From: Desulfuromonadales bacterium | GTDB lineage: Bacteria; Desulfobacterota; Desulfuromonadia; Geobacterales; Pseudopelobacteraceae | Assembly: GCA_013377095.1 (NCBI GenBank) | Contig: JACAAY010000017.1 | Location: 1-61,804, forward strand | Direction: 5' to 3' | DNA length: 61,804 bases | In this document: positions 48,355 through 57,528 of the stretch, piece after piece | How the letters are laid out: every line of letters begins with the position of its first letter | Position numbering within the stretch: the first letter of the stretch is position 1 | Translations under genes and position numbers: made by a program | The notes under the pieces: generated by a model | What the model saw: only the letters and a program-made list of their open reading frames with translations | What the model was told of the DNA's origin: nothing | Database searches by the model: none

Positions 48355-50781
48355 ATGAGCAAATATCTCGACTACCGAAACTTTCCCTGCGCTTCCAGGG
48401 AGGAAGAGCTGAAGTTGGCCGAACAGCTGGAATCAATCATCACCAATGATCTTCGGGGAAATGCCTTCAGTATGCTGGGGAATTTTCAGCGTATCCTTTC
48501 CGATAACCGCCAGCGGGAACAGTGGGACGGAATCTTCGAAAAACTTGGAATTTTGTTCAGCTGCGGTTGTAATGCCATTCTCGACGGGCCGATGATCGGC
48601 GTGCCGGTTGCCATTCGCGACAGCGACTACTTCCGGCATACCGCCCAGATGTTCGGCAGGGACCGCTCGGCAGTTGCCGCCGTGGAGTGGATGGCGACCT
48701 GCTGGAATGCGACCTTTGCCAACACCGGACTCTGGATGGGAAAGACCTTTGAGCCGGTGTCCCGGGAAACGGTCGCGTCCAGCTGTGACAACGATCCCCA
48801 GGTTCTGGCGCACTTTGCTCCTGCCAGCACCAGAATAGGACGTAACTTCTTCCGCGAACCGCCCAATCCCGGTCTGCTCCAGAGCCTGGGAATCCCTGTC
48901 CTCACCAGGGTCTGGCAACTTAAGGAGCGCCCCTCCGATTCATCTGCTTCGGATTTTCTCGGGGAACTGCTTCCACAAAACCTGGAAAAAGAAAAAAACA
49001 TCCCCTACAGCATGACCGGCGGGATATTCCTTGCGCAACCGGGTAATTCAGTTGTCCCAGGAATGAACGGCAAACCGGTCTACCAGCTGAATTACCGCTG
49101 GCCGGCGCTTGAACCGGCCTACCCCATGACCCGGCTGATTGATGAGCTGGTCCAGATCGCGGATGGTGTCTATCTCGGACAGCTGGTGATGGCCACCAGC
49201 CATTACAGCCTGGGAGCCATGCGTTCGGCCATTCCCGGCCTGGAACTGGACAAATGGGAAATTGGCGAACCATACCGGCCAGTTGATGCAAACAGAGACT
49301 ACGGATACCAGAACAACGGCTTCTTTCTGATGATGGATCCGGCCTTCGCGGCCCAGGTCTACGCGGATGATGCCTTCCCCCACCTGCGCCCGCGGCCGGG
49401 TGAAAGCGGATACATTGAACTGGGCTATGACCGGCTGGCAGCGTCTTCTCCGCCGGTACAGGCCAACCCGGTCCGGAGTCCCGACAGGGAATATGCCGAT
49501 GTCAGCGACTGGGTTTCCGGTTGGCGTGATAATGTTCAACTCAGCAGGAAGTTCACCACCTTCTGTCGGGAAACATCCACCAGGGACGATGATGGCGATG
49601 TGCAGGAACTCCTGGGGCAGGGGGAGTCGATCCTGCAGATGCTGCAGCGGATTCAGCAGGAGATCGCGGAACAGAGCTGCCTCGACGATCACCTGCGTCA
49701 CTTTGAGAAGCTGAACAGGCTCTTCCGCTGCGGTACCGCGCCCCGGATTGTGGACGGTCTGTTCCAGGGGCAGGGAAAGGGATTCAATACACGCTTCAAT
49801 GCGCCGGAACAGCTCTTCTGGTACGGCCGGGAAGAGCCGTGCCGCGGCCTTGACTACTATCACGGCGCAACCCTGAACCTGCACCTGGGGATCGGCGACA
49901 CCCTGCGTCAGGGCCTGGATGCGGATACTGATCTGAACAGCATGTTTCCCAGCGGGCTTGCCTGTCTGATGCAGAGCGATGCGCGCGGTCCGAACATTCT
50001 CGACGCGGTCTGGGCCAACATCGGCAGGTTCATCTTTCCCTGGGCCGGGAAATCCTTCGAACGGATCAGTGGCCGCAAGCTGAGCATGCTCCTGGATGAA
50101 AGCTGCGATCTGGCGGAACGCTATCCGGAGCGGGTGGCGGAACTCCGCAATCATCCGGCCAGCTGGCCGCACTACGATCTGGTCAAAAAGAACCGGGAGC
50201 GATACTGGGCAGAAAAAGGCCCCTATGCCACATACCTGGAGAGCGGTTCGTGGGACAAAGGAATGTCTGAAAGCGAGCGAGCTTTCTGGGAACGGGAAGC
50301 TAATGATCACTGGATCTTCGGCAATAACCTGCAGGATAGCCGTATCCTTGCCACGGATGACATGATGCGCATGCTGGACATGAATTACCATCCGCCGATT
50401 CCGTCGATTCAACAGTTGGCAGACGCGGGCCCATCACCCTTTGTCAGACAGGGGTACATCTTTCTGGGAGTCTCGGACCGCGAATCGATTCTCCCCATGA
50501 ACAACGCCGGAGAGAAAAAGAAGCGGGTTTTCCAGTTCCACTACCGCTACCCCATGATCGGCGGTCCGGCCCCGATCGGGACCTGCCTCGATGAGCTGGT
50601 GGAGATCGCCGAAGGGCTCTTCCTCGGTCAGCTGATCTACTCCACCCTGCCCCTGAAACCGTTTCACACCTCCGTAGACCCGGCAGAATACAAGTATCAG
50701 CTGTTCGGCTATTTCCTGCTGCTGGATAACACCTGGGAGCGCCATCGCCGGGCAATCGGTTTCGATGTCAATACCGACTGA
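48355..50781 (+). CDS. 808-aa protein with internal domain duplication, unknown function
   Basis: Soluble protein without signal peptide or recognised domain. It contains two related segments: about residues 218-330 (GGIFLAQPGNSVVPGMNGKP, LNYRWPALEPAYPMTRLIDE, LVQIADGVYLGQLV) and about 695-805 (QGYIFLGVSDRESILPMNNA, FHYRYPMIGGPAPIGTCLDE, LVEIAEGLFLGQLI). The shared core is [NH]YR[WY]P, then DELV-IA-G-[YF]LGQL. The region between is rich in Asp/Arg/Trp. GGAGG precedes ATG 48355, 27 bp after the DUF6765 gene. I do not recognise the family. Confidence 0.75.
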   Translation: MSKYLDYRNFPCASREEELKLAEQLESIITNDLRGNAFSMLGNFQRILSDNRQREQWDGIFEKLGILFSCGCNAILDGPMIGVPVAIRDSDYFRHTAQMFGRDRSAVAAVEWMATCWNATFANTGLWMGKTFEPVSRETVASSCDNDPQVLAHFAPASTRIGRNFFREPPNPGLLQSLGIPVLTRVWQLKERPSDSSASDFLGELLPQNLEKEKNIPYSMTGGIFLAQPGNSVVPGMNGKPVYQLNYRWPALEPAYPMTRLIDELVQIADGVYLGQLVMATSHYSLGAMRSAIPGLELDKWEIGEPYRPVDANRDYGYQNNGFFLMMDPAFAAQVYADDAFPHLRPRPGESGYIELGYDRLAASSPPVQANPVRSPDREYADVSDWVSGWRDNVQLSRKFTTFCRETSTRDDDGDVQELLGQGESILQMLQRIQQEIAEQSCLDDHLRHFEKLNRLFRCGTAPRIVDGLFQGQGKGFNTRFNAPEQLFWYGREEPCRGLDYYHGATLNLHLGIGDTLRQGLDADTDLNSMFPSGLACLMQSDARGPNILDAVWANIGRFIFPWAGKSFERISGRKLSMLLDESCDLAERYPERVAELRNHPASWPHYDLVKKNRERYWAEKGPYATYLESGSWDKGMSESERAFWEREANDHWIFGNNLQDSRILATDDMMRMLDMNYHPPIPSIQQLADAGPSPFVRQGYIFLGVSDRESILPMNNAGEKKKRVFQFHYRYPMIGGPAPIGTCLDELVEIAEGLFLGQLIYSTLPLKPFHTSVDPAEYKYQLFGYFLLLDNTWERHRRAIGFDVNTD

Positions 50782-50840
50782 GAGGGGCACTTGTTTAGTA
50801 CAACGCCTGATAACCGAACTGCGTAAACGGGGGGGATGAA

Positions 50841-51560
50841 ATGACACAAAACAGAGCAATTCGCTGTATCGCTCACAGGGCAGCCCTGGCGTTGTCGGTG
50901 TTCGTTCTGATGCTGCCTGCTGCGGCTCAGGCCGACTTTCCGCTGCCACGGGAAATCCGCGACAGGGTCGAAGTCATTTCCACCTTTGATGCAAAACAGG
51001 TCCTCATACCGACTGAAAAAGCAACGTTCGTTGAACAGCAGCATGTTGCCACGAATCTGATTTCCAGCGCATTGAAGCCAGAGGGTAAGGGTGGGGTGTA
51101 TGAAGGGAAGATCGTCAAGGTAAAGCAGGCCTTTCCGATTTTCCGGGTCTATACCAAAAGAGTAAATCCCCAGACCGGCCGCAACAACCGCTTCGGTGGG
51201 TGGTGGACTTCTCTCCCGCCCGGTAAGGGTATGACAACAATAGAGTATAGAAAACGCTACGAAATCTGCGACAGCTTCAACCCCGATCTTGACCGGGTCG
51301 TGCAGTGCCGGATCTATCCGGGTGCGCTGCTGCTGATCGGTCCGGGGCAGAGCGTGGATGAATCAACCTGCGGCAAAGCCGGCGAAAGCTACACTGCCGA
51401 CAGCGGCAAGGAAAACCTGCAGCTCTATCTCTTTGAAATGTACAGCCACAGCTTCACCATCCGGGATGATCAGACTCCATTGCCGGATATTGAGCATTAC
51501 ATCGGATGCCCCGTTGAAGCGGTTGACCGCTCTTTTGACGGGTATTCCGATGGGAAGTGA
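50841..51560 (+). CDS. Exported protein of unknown function
   Basis: A 239-aa protein with a signal peptide (hydrophobic core ALALSVFVLMLPAAAQA, cut near residue 32). The mature part has four cysteines (EICDSF, VQCRIY, STCGKA, IGCPVE) suggesting two disulfides. Not recognised. It lies 59 bp after the 808-aa protein gene and 24 bp before the amylase gene. Confidence 0.65.
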   Translation: MTQNRAIRCIAHRAALALSVFVLMLPAAAQADFPLPREIRDRVEVISTFDAKQVLIPTEKATFVEQQHVATNLISSALKPEGKGGVYEGKIVKVKQAFPIFRVYTKRVNPQTGRNNRFGGWWTSLPPGKGMTTIEYRKRYEICDSFNPDLDRVVQCRIYPGALLLIGPGQSVDESTCGKAGESYTADSGKENLQLYLFEMYSHSFTIRDDQTPLPDIEHYIGCPVEAVDRSFDGYSDGK

Positions 51561-51584
51561 ACTTGTGAAAAAGGAGTCAATCCC

Positions 51585-52910
51585 ATGCCCGACGTCATTT
51601 TGCACGCTTTTAACTGGCCCTATTCAGAACTGGCAGACAATGCGTCATCCATCGCCAAAAGCGGTTTCGGAGCGGTGCTCTTTCCGCCGCCGCTCTACAG
51701 CGATCAGAACGGTTCCGCCTGGTGGCAGCGCTATCAGCCCAAGGATTACCGTGTGGTCCGGTCGTTTCTGGGGGACAAACCGCAACTGGAACGGGCCATC
51801 GTGGCCCTGCACGATCAGAACCTGAGGGTGTACGCAGATATCGTCTTCAACCACATGGCCAATGAAAAAGGGCAGCGGGACGACCCGTACAATTTTCCCG
51901 GTGAGGCGGAACTGGTCCGTTACCGCAACGAGCAGGAATCGTTCGGGCGCGACAGGCTGTTTGGCGATCTGGGCGTGGGGCTGTTCAGCCCTTGGGATTT
52001 CAACCAGAACGGGGACATCAGCAACTGGAATGATCCCTACCAGTCCCAGGAGTACCGCCTCTCCGGCCTTCCCGACCTGGATGTCAACGACTGGGTGGTG
52101 GAGCAGCAACGAAACTGCCTGCGGGCCCTGATCGCACTCGGCTTCGACGGCTTCCGCATCGACGCCATCAAGCACCTGCCGCTCGACCACATCACCCGCG
52201 TCTTCCAGACCCCTGACCTGGAGGGGAAATTCATCTTTGCCGAGGCGCTCACCAGCAACGATGGCGAGGAAAACATGTTTCTCTGGCCGCTGCTGGACAG
52301 CACCTCGGTCTCCTTCTACGATTTTCCCCTGCATGAAACCCTGCGGCGTGTCTTTTCCCCTACGGGAAGCATGCGGGAGCTGGTGGATCCGGCCGCATAC
52401 CGCCAGGCATTGCCCTGGAGCCGGGGGGTCACCTTCAGCATCACCCACGACATTCCCTACAACGACGGTTTCCGCTGGCAGATGCTCGATCCCCAGGACG
52501 AGTTTCTGGCCAACTGTTACATCCACTGCCGCGACGGCGGGGTCCCGCTGGTCTTCTCCGATCACAACGAAAGCGCTGATTCCTGCGCTACGGACAGGGG
52601 CCGCTGGAACCAGGCCTGGCGTCGCGATGACACCGTCCGGATGATCGCGTTCCATAATGCGGTCCAGGGTGCCCGGCAGTGGCCCCTGTTCGAGGACGAC
52701 GGCTTCGTGGTATTCGCCCGCGGAGAGCGGGGCATCGTGGCCATCAACAAAACCGCCGACTGGCAGCATCCCCAATTCAGGACCGCCGGTCTGCAACGGG
52801 GACAGTATCGTTGCCTGATGCACGGCTATTTCATGGAGGTCAGCGGCGAGACCTTCTCCCTGGCTATCCCGCCACGCCAGGCGCAGATGTGGTTAAGAGA
52901 AGCAAGCTGA
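51585..52910 (+). CDS. GH13 alpha-amylase family protein
   Basis: A 441-aa glycoside hydrolase. Region I is YADIVFNH (83-90), region II GFRIDAIKH with nucleophile D193, region III FAEAL with acid/base E220, region IV FSITHD with H288-D289. The catalytic triad is complete. There is no signal peptide, so it acts inside the cell, probably on alpha-glucans or malto-oligosaccharides; hydrolase versus transferase cannot be told apart. AAGGAG precedes ATG 51585. Confidence 0.88.
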   Translation: MPDVILHAFNWPYSELADNASSIAKSGFGAVLFPPPLYSDQNGSAWWQRYQPKDYRVVRSFLGDKPQLERAIVALHDQNLRVYADIVFNHMANEKGQRDDPYNFPGEAELVRYRNEQESFGRDRLFGDLGVGLFSPWDFNQNGDISNWNDPYQSQEYRLSGLPDLDVNDWVVEQQRNCLRALIALGFDGFRIDAIKHLPLDHITRVFQTPDLEGKFIFAEALTSNDGEENMFLWPLLDSTSVSFYDFPLHETLRRVFSPTGSMRELVDPAAYRQALPWSRGVTFSITHDIPYNDGFRWQMLDPQDEFLANCYIHCRDGGVPLVFSDHNESADSCATDRGRWNQAWRRDDTVRMIAFHNAVQGARQWPLFEDDGFVVFARGERGIVAINKTADWQHPQFRTAGLQRGQYRCLMHGYFMEVSGETFSLAIPPRQAQMWLREAS

Positions 52911-52967
52911 CAGCAGCAGGTTGAGTGGGGCGGTGACGACACATTACGAGAGGAAAGGAGAAGGCCA

Positions 52968-53330
52968 ATGACAACCCTGGATAAATGCTGCTCAATCGCA
53001 CCCTACTTTACGGTGGGGGAGGACAACCTGGCCACGTTCAAACAGCTGGGCGAACGTTTCGTTGAAAGCTCCCGGGCAGAGCCCAAATGTCTTTACTACG
53101 GCTACAGTTTCAACGGCAACCTGGCCCATTGCCGGGAAGGATATGCCGATGCCGAGAGCCTTCTGGCCCACCTGGTAAATGTGGGGCCGCTGCTGCAGGA
53201 GGCGCTGCAGCTGGCCGAGCTTACCCGGCTTGAAATTCACGGCCCCGAATCCGAGTTGGAAAAGCTCCGCGCACCCCTGGCTGCGTTTAACCCCGAATTT
53301 TTTACCCTGGAGTGCGGGTTCCGGCGCTAG
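52968..53330 (+). CDS. Small alpha-beta barrel protein (antibiotic biosynthesis monooxygenase-like)
   Basis: A 120-aa protein. The pattern APYFTVGEDNLATFKQLGER, KCLYYGYSFNGNLAHCREGY and DAESLLAHLVNVGPLLQEAL fits a dimeric alpha-beta barrel of the ABM/quinol monooxygenase type. Substrate unknown. AAAGGAGA precedes ATG 52968. Last gene of the five-gene group. Confidence 0.65.
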   Translation: MTTLDKCCSIAPYFTVGEDNLATFKQLGERFVESSRAEPKCLYYGYSFNGNLAHCREGYADAESLLAHLVNVGPLLQEALQLAELTRLEIHGPESELEKLRAPLAAFNPEFFTLECGFRR

Positions 53331-53410
53331 CGTCAGGTTCTGCGGGTGGACCGCCGCCTGGACTGGGGAGCGTTTCGGTCTAACTGGAAAACGATACATA
53401 ACATCAATCC

Positions 53411-53484
53411 GAAAAAGCTAAACTCTTCGTGAGAAGGGGGCGGAAAGCCGCGGGTCTTCAGGATGAAGATGGCCGGGCTGCCGG
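53411..53484 (+). ncRNA. GEMM-type cyclic dinucleotide riboswitch
   Basis: The conserved core is recognisable: GGGGGCGGAAAGCCGCGGGT, a short stem TCTTCAGGATGAAGA, then TGGCCGGGCTGCCGG. This matches the GEMM-I layout (GACGCAAAGCC...GGGTCT...AGGCAGCCGG-type helices). In Geobacter relatives, members sense c-di-GMP or 3',5'-cGAMP; which one applies cannot be settled by eye. It is followed by a terminator and then a secreted protein gene, so ligand binding likely controls read-through. Confidence 0.75.
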
Positions 53485-53517
53485 GGGCACCAACCGTCCG
53501 GTTGCCCGGCCTTTTTA
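53471..53517 (+). terminator. Intrinsic terminator overlapping the riboswitch 3' arm
   Basis: GGCCGGGC (53471-53478) and GCCCGGCC (53504-53511) pair, with inner CAACCG/CGGTTG, and TTTTTATT follows. The left arm is also the last helix of the GEMM aptamer, so aptamer folding and terminator folding exclude each other. Confidence 0.75.
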
Positions 53518-53587
53518 TTGCCCGACAGGCTCAGGACAAGGGAGAGGCAGAAGATCCTCTCCATACGTCCAAAAGGAGGTTACATCG

Positions 53588-55642
53588 ATGAAACATGCCA
53601 GATTTGCAACGCTTGTCTTGCTGCTTTTCATACACTTCCTCCCCTTGCCGGCAGCTGCATTTCCGGTCCATTCCCCAGGTGATCTGACCGGAAACTGGGA
53701 GGTGAACGGACTGGAATCACCCGGACCATGGTGGTCCAGGGGGCCCATCACAATTGCGGACAACGGAACGTTCAGCGGAACGTCAAACGGTCCGGACAAC
53801 TCCGCCACCCCCATATCCGGAACATTCACCATTGCCGAAGACGGTATCATAACCGCGACCTCCTCTGTCTTGACCTCTTCATTCAGATGCGCCATGGAAA
53901 ATGGAAGCAGGTTTGCGGCTTGCACCGGAACAACCACTGAGAACGAGAGCGAACTGACCCTGCTGGTCAAGAAATCCGCCGGGTATGCCCAGTCAGATCT
54001 GGCCGGCGCATGGAACGTCAACAGCATTGTATCCGGACCGGGTGCACCCTGGTGGTCGAGGGGGGCCGTAACGATCGGCCCGACTGGCTCCTTTACCGGG
54101 ACACTGACGTATTCCGATGACGATCCCGAAGATGTTTCCGGCACATTCACGCTCGGCTCCGATGGGGTCATTGTTTCCCCGCTTGTTGATCCCGATTTCA
54201 GGGCTGTTCTGGATTCGGGCAAAAGCGTTGTGGTGGGCACCTCCACCTGGGATTCGGGGGCTCCAAATTCCACCGAACTTTCCGTCTGGACAAAAAAAGC
54301 CGCTTCCTATTCCCTTGCCGACCTGGCCGGAGCCTGGCAGGTCAATGAGCTGGGGGCGCCTGGACCTTCCTGGACCAGGGGGGTCATGACGGTCGCCGCA
54401 AACGGCACCTTCTCCGGCACATTCGATAAATCCAACGGCAATACAGAATCCAGGTCCGGTACATTCAGCATTACCAGCGATGGCGTCATCACCGTATTAT
54501 CACCAAACCTGCCGGCTTCAACCAGATGCACCATGGATGAGGGGAAAAATGTTGTTGTCTGCACCTATATCAACAGCAACAACAACGCCAAGCTGGCTAT
54601 TCTCACGTCATACCGCTGGATATTGTCCGTAACAATGGGCGGCACGGGATCGGGAACGGTGGTTGACATGAATGGCGGAAATTTCTGGAGCGCTACCGAA
54701 GCCGCAGCCTACGCACACGGCACCCAGGTCATGCTGATGGCAACAGTTTATCCAAATTCACTTTTTGGCGGATGGTCCGGCGCCTGCACGGGAACAGTCC
54801 CAAATTGCACAGTCACCATGGACGCGTCAAAAAACGTTACGGCCTACTTTTATGCCATTGCCCCCACCCTTCCTGTCATAACCACCTTCACTCTGCCGCC
54901 AACCTCCAGCAGCGTTACTGTCCCTGTTACGCTTGTTGCCGAAAGTAGCACGGGAATAGCCGGTTATTACCTGTCGGAAAATGGCACAACTCCAACAGCA
55001 GGATCTACCGGGTGGAGTGGAACCCTGCCTGCCACCTTCACCTTCAGCGGCAAGGGGACAGGTATCCTCCATGCCTGGGTGAAGGACATAGCCAACAACA
55101 TCTCCTTGAGGAGCAGCGCCTCCGTGAATATCCAGTGCCTGCTCACCGTCACCAAATCGGGGAGTGGTGCGGGTGATATCAACTGCAACAGCGGCAGCCT
55201 GATCTGGTCAGGATCCACCGGTAGAGCGGCCTATGATGTCGGTACCGTTGTTCTGCTTAGTGAGGTCCCTGACTCTTTGTCCACCTTCAGCAACTGGTCC
55301 GGCGACTGCACGCCGTCCGGCCTCAACTGCACTGCCTCCATGGCAGACGACCGGAATGTGAATGCCGTCTTCACCCTCGCGCCCAAGGCGATGATCGGCC
55401 TGAACGGCTATCCCTCGCTGAATGCGGCCTACTCCGCGGCTACGACTCCGGGCGCCACAACCATCCTCACCCTGGATGCGGAGCTGCTTGAGAGCCTTGA
55501 CATGCGCAGTGGCGCGGAGATTGTTCTGATGGGTGGTTATAACACAACCTACAATGGCAGGACCGGCATCCCCACCAGACTCAAAGGTCTCCTCACCGTC
55601 GGCAGCGGCAAACTGACGGTGGATGGTCTGGCAATCAAGTAG
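53588..55642 (+). CDS. Secreted repeat protein under GEMM riboswitch control
   Basis: A 684-aa exported protein. A signal peptide (about 1-24) is followed by three tandem repeats of about 100 residues, starting DLTGNWEVN, DLAGAWNVN and DLAGAWQVN, each with PWWSRG or PSWTRG, a G-x-F-[ST]-G-T strand and ending in a Lys-rich strand. Two divergent InlB-like 'bacterial repeat' segments follow (FGGWSGACTGTVPNCTVTMD; FSNWSGDCTPSGLNCTASMA). A surface or extracellular matrix role is likely (inference). ATG 53588 follows AAAGGAGG. Control by a cyclic dinucleotide fits a surface-lifestyle gene. Confidence 0.8.
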   Translation: MKHARFATLVLLLFIHFLPLPAAAFPVHSPGDLTGNWEVNGLESPGPWWSRGPITIADNGTFSGTSNGPDNSATPISGTFTIAEDGIITATSSVLTSSFRCAMENGSRFAACTGTTTENESELTLLVKKSAGYAQSDLAGAWNVNSIVSGPGAPWWSRGAVTIGPTGSFTGTLTYSDDDPEDVSGTFTLGSDGVIVSPLVDPDFRAVLDSGKSVVVGTSTWDSGAPNSTELSVWTKKAASYSLADLAGAWQVNELGAPGPSWTRGVMTVAANGTFSGTFDKSNGNTESRSGTFSITSDGVITVLSPNLPASTRCTMDEGKNVVVCTYINSNNNAKLAILTSYRWILSVTMGGTGSGTVVDMNGGNFWSATEAAAYAHGTQVMLMATVYPNSLFGGWSGACTGTVPNCTVTMDASKNVTAYFYAIAPTLPVITTFTLPPTSSSVTVPVTLVAESSTGIAGYYLSENGTTPTAGSTGWSGTLPATFTFSGKGTGILHAWVKDIANNISLRSSASVNIQCLLTVTKSGSGAGDINCNSGSLIWSGSTGRAAYDVGTVVLLSEVPDSLSTFSNWSGDCTPSGLNCTASMADDRNVNAVFTLAPKAMIGLNGYPSLNAAYSAATTPGATTILTLDAELLESLDMRSGAEIVLMGGYNTTYNGRTGIPTRLKGLLTVGSGKLTVDGLAIK

Positions 55643-55791
55643 GGGAGATGGTGGGAATAATATGAGCAGGAGAGAGGGTGGTGGACGTGAAGAAAATGCC
55701 TGCCCCTTATTCCCACGAAATAAATACAGCTGAAAACGGTATGCCTTAAAAGGTACCCAATCGTTATCAACGATCAGCAAAGGAACCGGCC

Positions 55792-57438
55792 ATGAGAGTC
55801 CTCACATCAAATGCGATTGACAGCTTCCGGGTAAAAGCCTACGCAGGCACCAACGGCGTATTGCTGGCCTTTGACCTGGACCAGGCGCGCAAGCCCGGTT
55901 TCCTGGGCTTTGCCATCCAACAGCAGGAGAGCGGCAAGCCCTGGCAATGGTTGCTGAACAGCCTGACCTTTCCCGGCATGCCGCATACCCTGCCAAAATG
56001 GGGCGCCACGCCGAGCAACCTGGCTCCGATTCAGAAATTCCGCTGGGCCGACTACAGCATCAAACCGGGTACCACCTGCGCTTACCGCGTGCATCTGGTG
56101 TACGGCACCCCTGACACGCTGAGCCTGGACGAGTCGCTGGAACTTCAGGTCACCGCCGATGACGGCCAGCCCAGGGATCACCATGTCATCTTCAATCGTG
56201 CGGTGGCAGCCAGCCAATCCTTTGGACGCGCGTTTCCCGAACTGGACAAGCTGCTGAGCGACAACAGGGACATGGCCATCGAAGCGTGGCCGGCAGCCCC
56301 GCGCAACTGGCTTGAGAATGGGTTGCTGGATCGTATCATCAGCTTTATCCGCCGCGCCAAAGACGGAAAATGGGCACTGGATGTGGCCATCTATGAATAC
56401 GAACTTAAGGCCATCATTAACGCGGTTAACGCCGCCCATGGGCGTGGGGTCAGGGTGCGCGTGCTCTATCACGCCAAGAGCGGCGACGAGCAGACCGCCT
56501 TGAACGAAGCCAACCTGAAGGAAATTCCGCCCGACAGCAAGCGTGCAAGGGTCACCTCGAAGATTTTCCACGACAAGTTCATCGTGCTCAGCAAGATCAC
56601 CGCTGACGACAGCTATGTTCCTCAGGCCGTATTGTGCGGCAGCACCAATTTCACGGAGAACGGCGTGTACCGCCAAGCCAATGTCGTACACGAAACAAAG
56701 GACAGGACCATCGCAGCACGCTACCTGGAGCTGTTCAACGCAATCTGGCTCAACCCGGCCGATGTTTCCGCGACACGCACCTGGATCAACACACACAACC
56801 CGATTGAATCCGGCGTAAAGTTGTTCGCCGGATTTTCTCCCCGTTCCGGCAAGATCGACCTGGCTGAATTCATCAACATCATCAGGGAGGCTGACAGGGA
56901 TCTGCTGTTCGCCACCGCTTTCGCGCTTCCCGAGGAGGTCCTGGACGCCTTGCTGGGCGCCGCCAACGACCCGGTGCTCCGTTTCGGCATTCAGAATACC
57001 GCCAGCCGGATAACCGGCTTCCACGCCGACCGGACCGCCGAGTTCGTCGCCCCCGCCCTGTTGAGCACCGGTCTTGAAGGCTGGGTCAAGGAGGGGCTGC
57101 GGGGGCAGAAGGGCAATCTGCTGGTGCATACCAAGGTCATTGTGGCCAATTTCACCAGCGACCAACCGGTGGTCATCAGCGGCAGCCACAATCTCAGCGT
57201 GCCGGCCAGTAACGGCAATGATGAAAACTACCTGATTATGCGCAATGATACGGATCTGGCCGATCGTTACGGCCTGGAGGTCCTACGTTTCTATGAGCAC
57301 TATCGCTTCCGCTATTACGCGAAGTTACTGAAGTTGAAAAAAGCCAGGCCGCTGGAAATCGACGATCGCTGGGCCAATGACTACTACCAGCCGGGTCATC
57401 TGAAAGAATCGGCGCGTTTACGCTTTGCGGGAAGGTGA
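55792..57438 (+). CDS. Phospholipase D-like protein
   Basis: A 548-aa protein with two HKD-type active sites: HDKFIVLS...GSTNFTENG (near 258-290) and HTKVIVAN...GSHNLS (near 443-465). An N-terminal domain of about 150 residues precedes them (beta-rich, unidentified). No signal peptide is seen. Possible substrates are lipids or nucleic acid backbones; type unknown. Its C-terminus (DDRWANDYYQPGHLKESARL) is found again, altered, at 58350-58450. Confidence 0.85.
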   Translation: MRVLTSNAIDSFRVKAYAGTNGVLLAFDLDQARKPGFLGFAIQQQESGKPWQWLLNSLTFPGMPHTLPKWGATPSNLAPIQKFRWADYSIKPGTTCAYRVHLVYGTPDTLSLDESLELQVTADDGQPRDHHVIFNRAVAASQSFGRAFPELDKLLSDNRDMAIEAWPAAPRNWLENGLLDRIISFIRRAKDGKWALDVAIYEYELKAIINAVNAAHGRGVRVRVLYHAKSGDEQTALNEANLKEIPPDSKRARVTSKIFHDKFIVLSKITADDSYVPQAVLCGSTNFTENGVYRQANVVHETKDRTIAARYLELFNAIWLNPADVSATRTWINTHNPIESGVKLFAGFSPRSGKIDLAEFINIIREADRDLLFATAFALPEEVLDALLGAANDPVLRFGIQNTASRITGFHADRTAEFVAPALLSTGLEGWVKEGLRGQKGNLLVHTKVIVANFTSDQPVVISGSHNLSVPASNGNDENYLIMRNDTDLADRYGLEVLRFYEHYRFRYYAKLLKLKKARPLEIDDRWANDYYQPGHLKESARLRFAGR

Positions 57439-57528
57439 AGCAGTGCTTATCGTTAGAGCCTGTGTATGTCGTGTTGTTTCTGGGTAAAATTTACATCCGG
57501 GCACGTGCCCTGAAAGGAGAAGTGCAGC

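Noticed and set aside
49048..50412. 454-codon antisense frame within the 808-aa gene
   Set aside because: It is wholly within a same-strand operon gene with a good ribosome site and internal protein repeats; the antisense frame has no start signal or recognisable domain.
55807..57189. 460-codon antisense frame in the phospholipase D-like gene
   Set aside because: The plus strand has both HKD motifs; the reverse frame is a by-product of codon bias.
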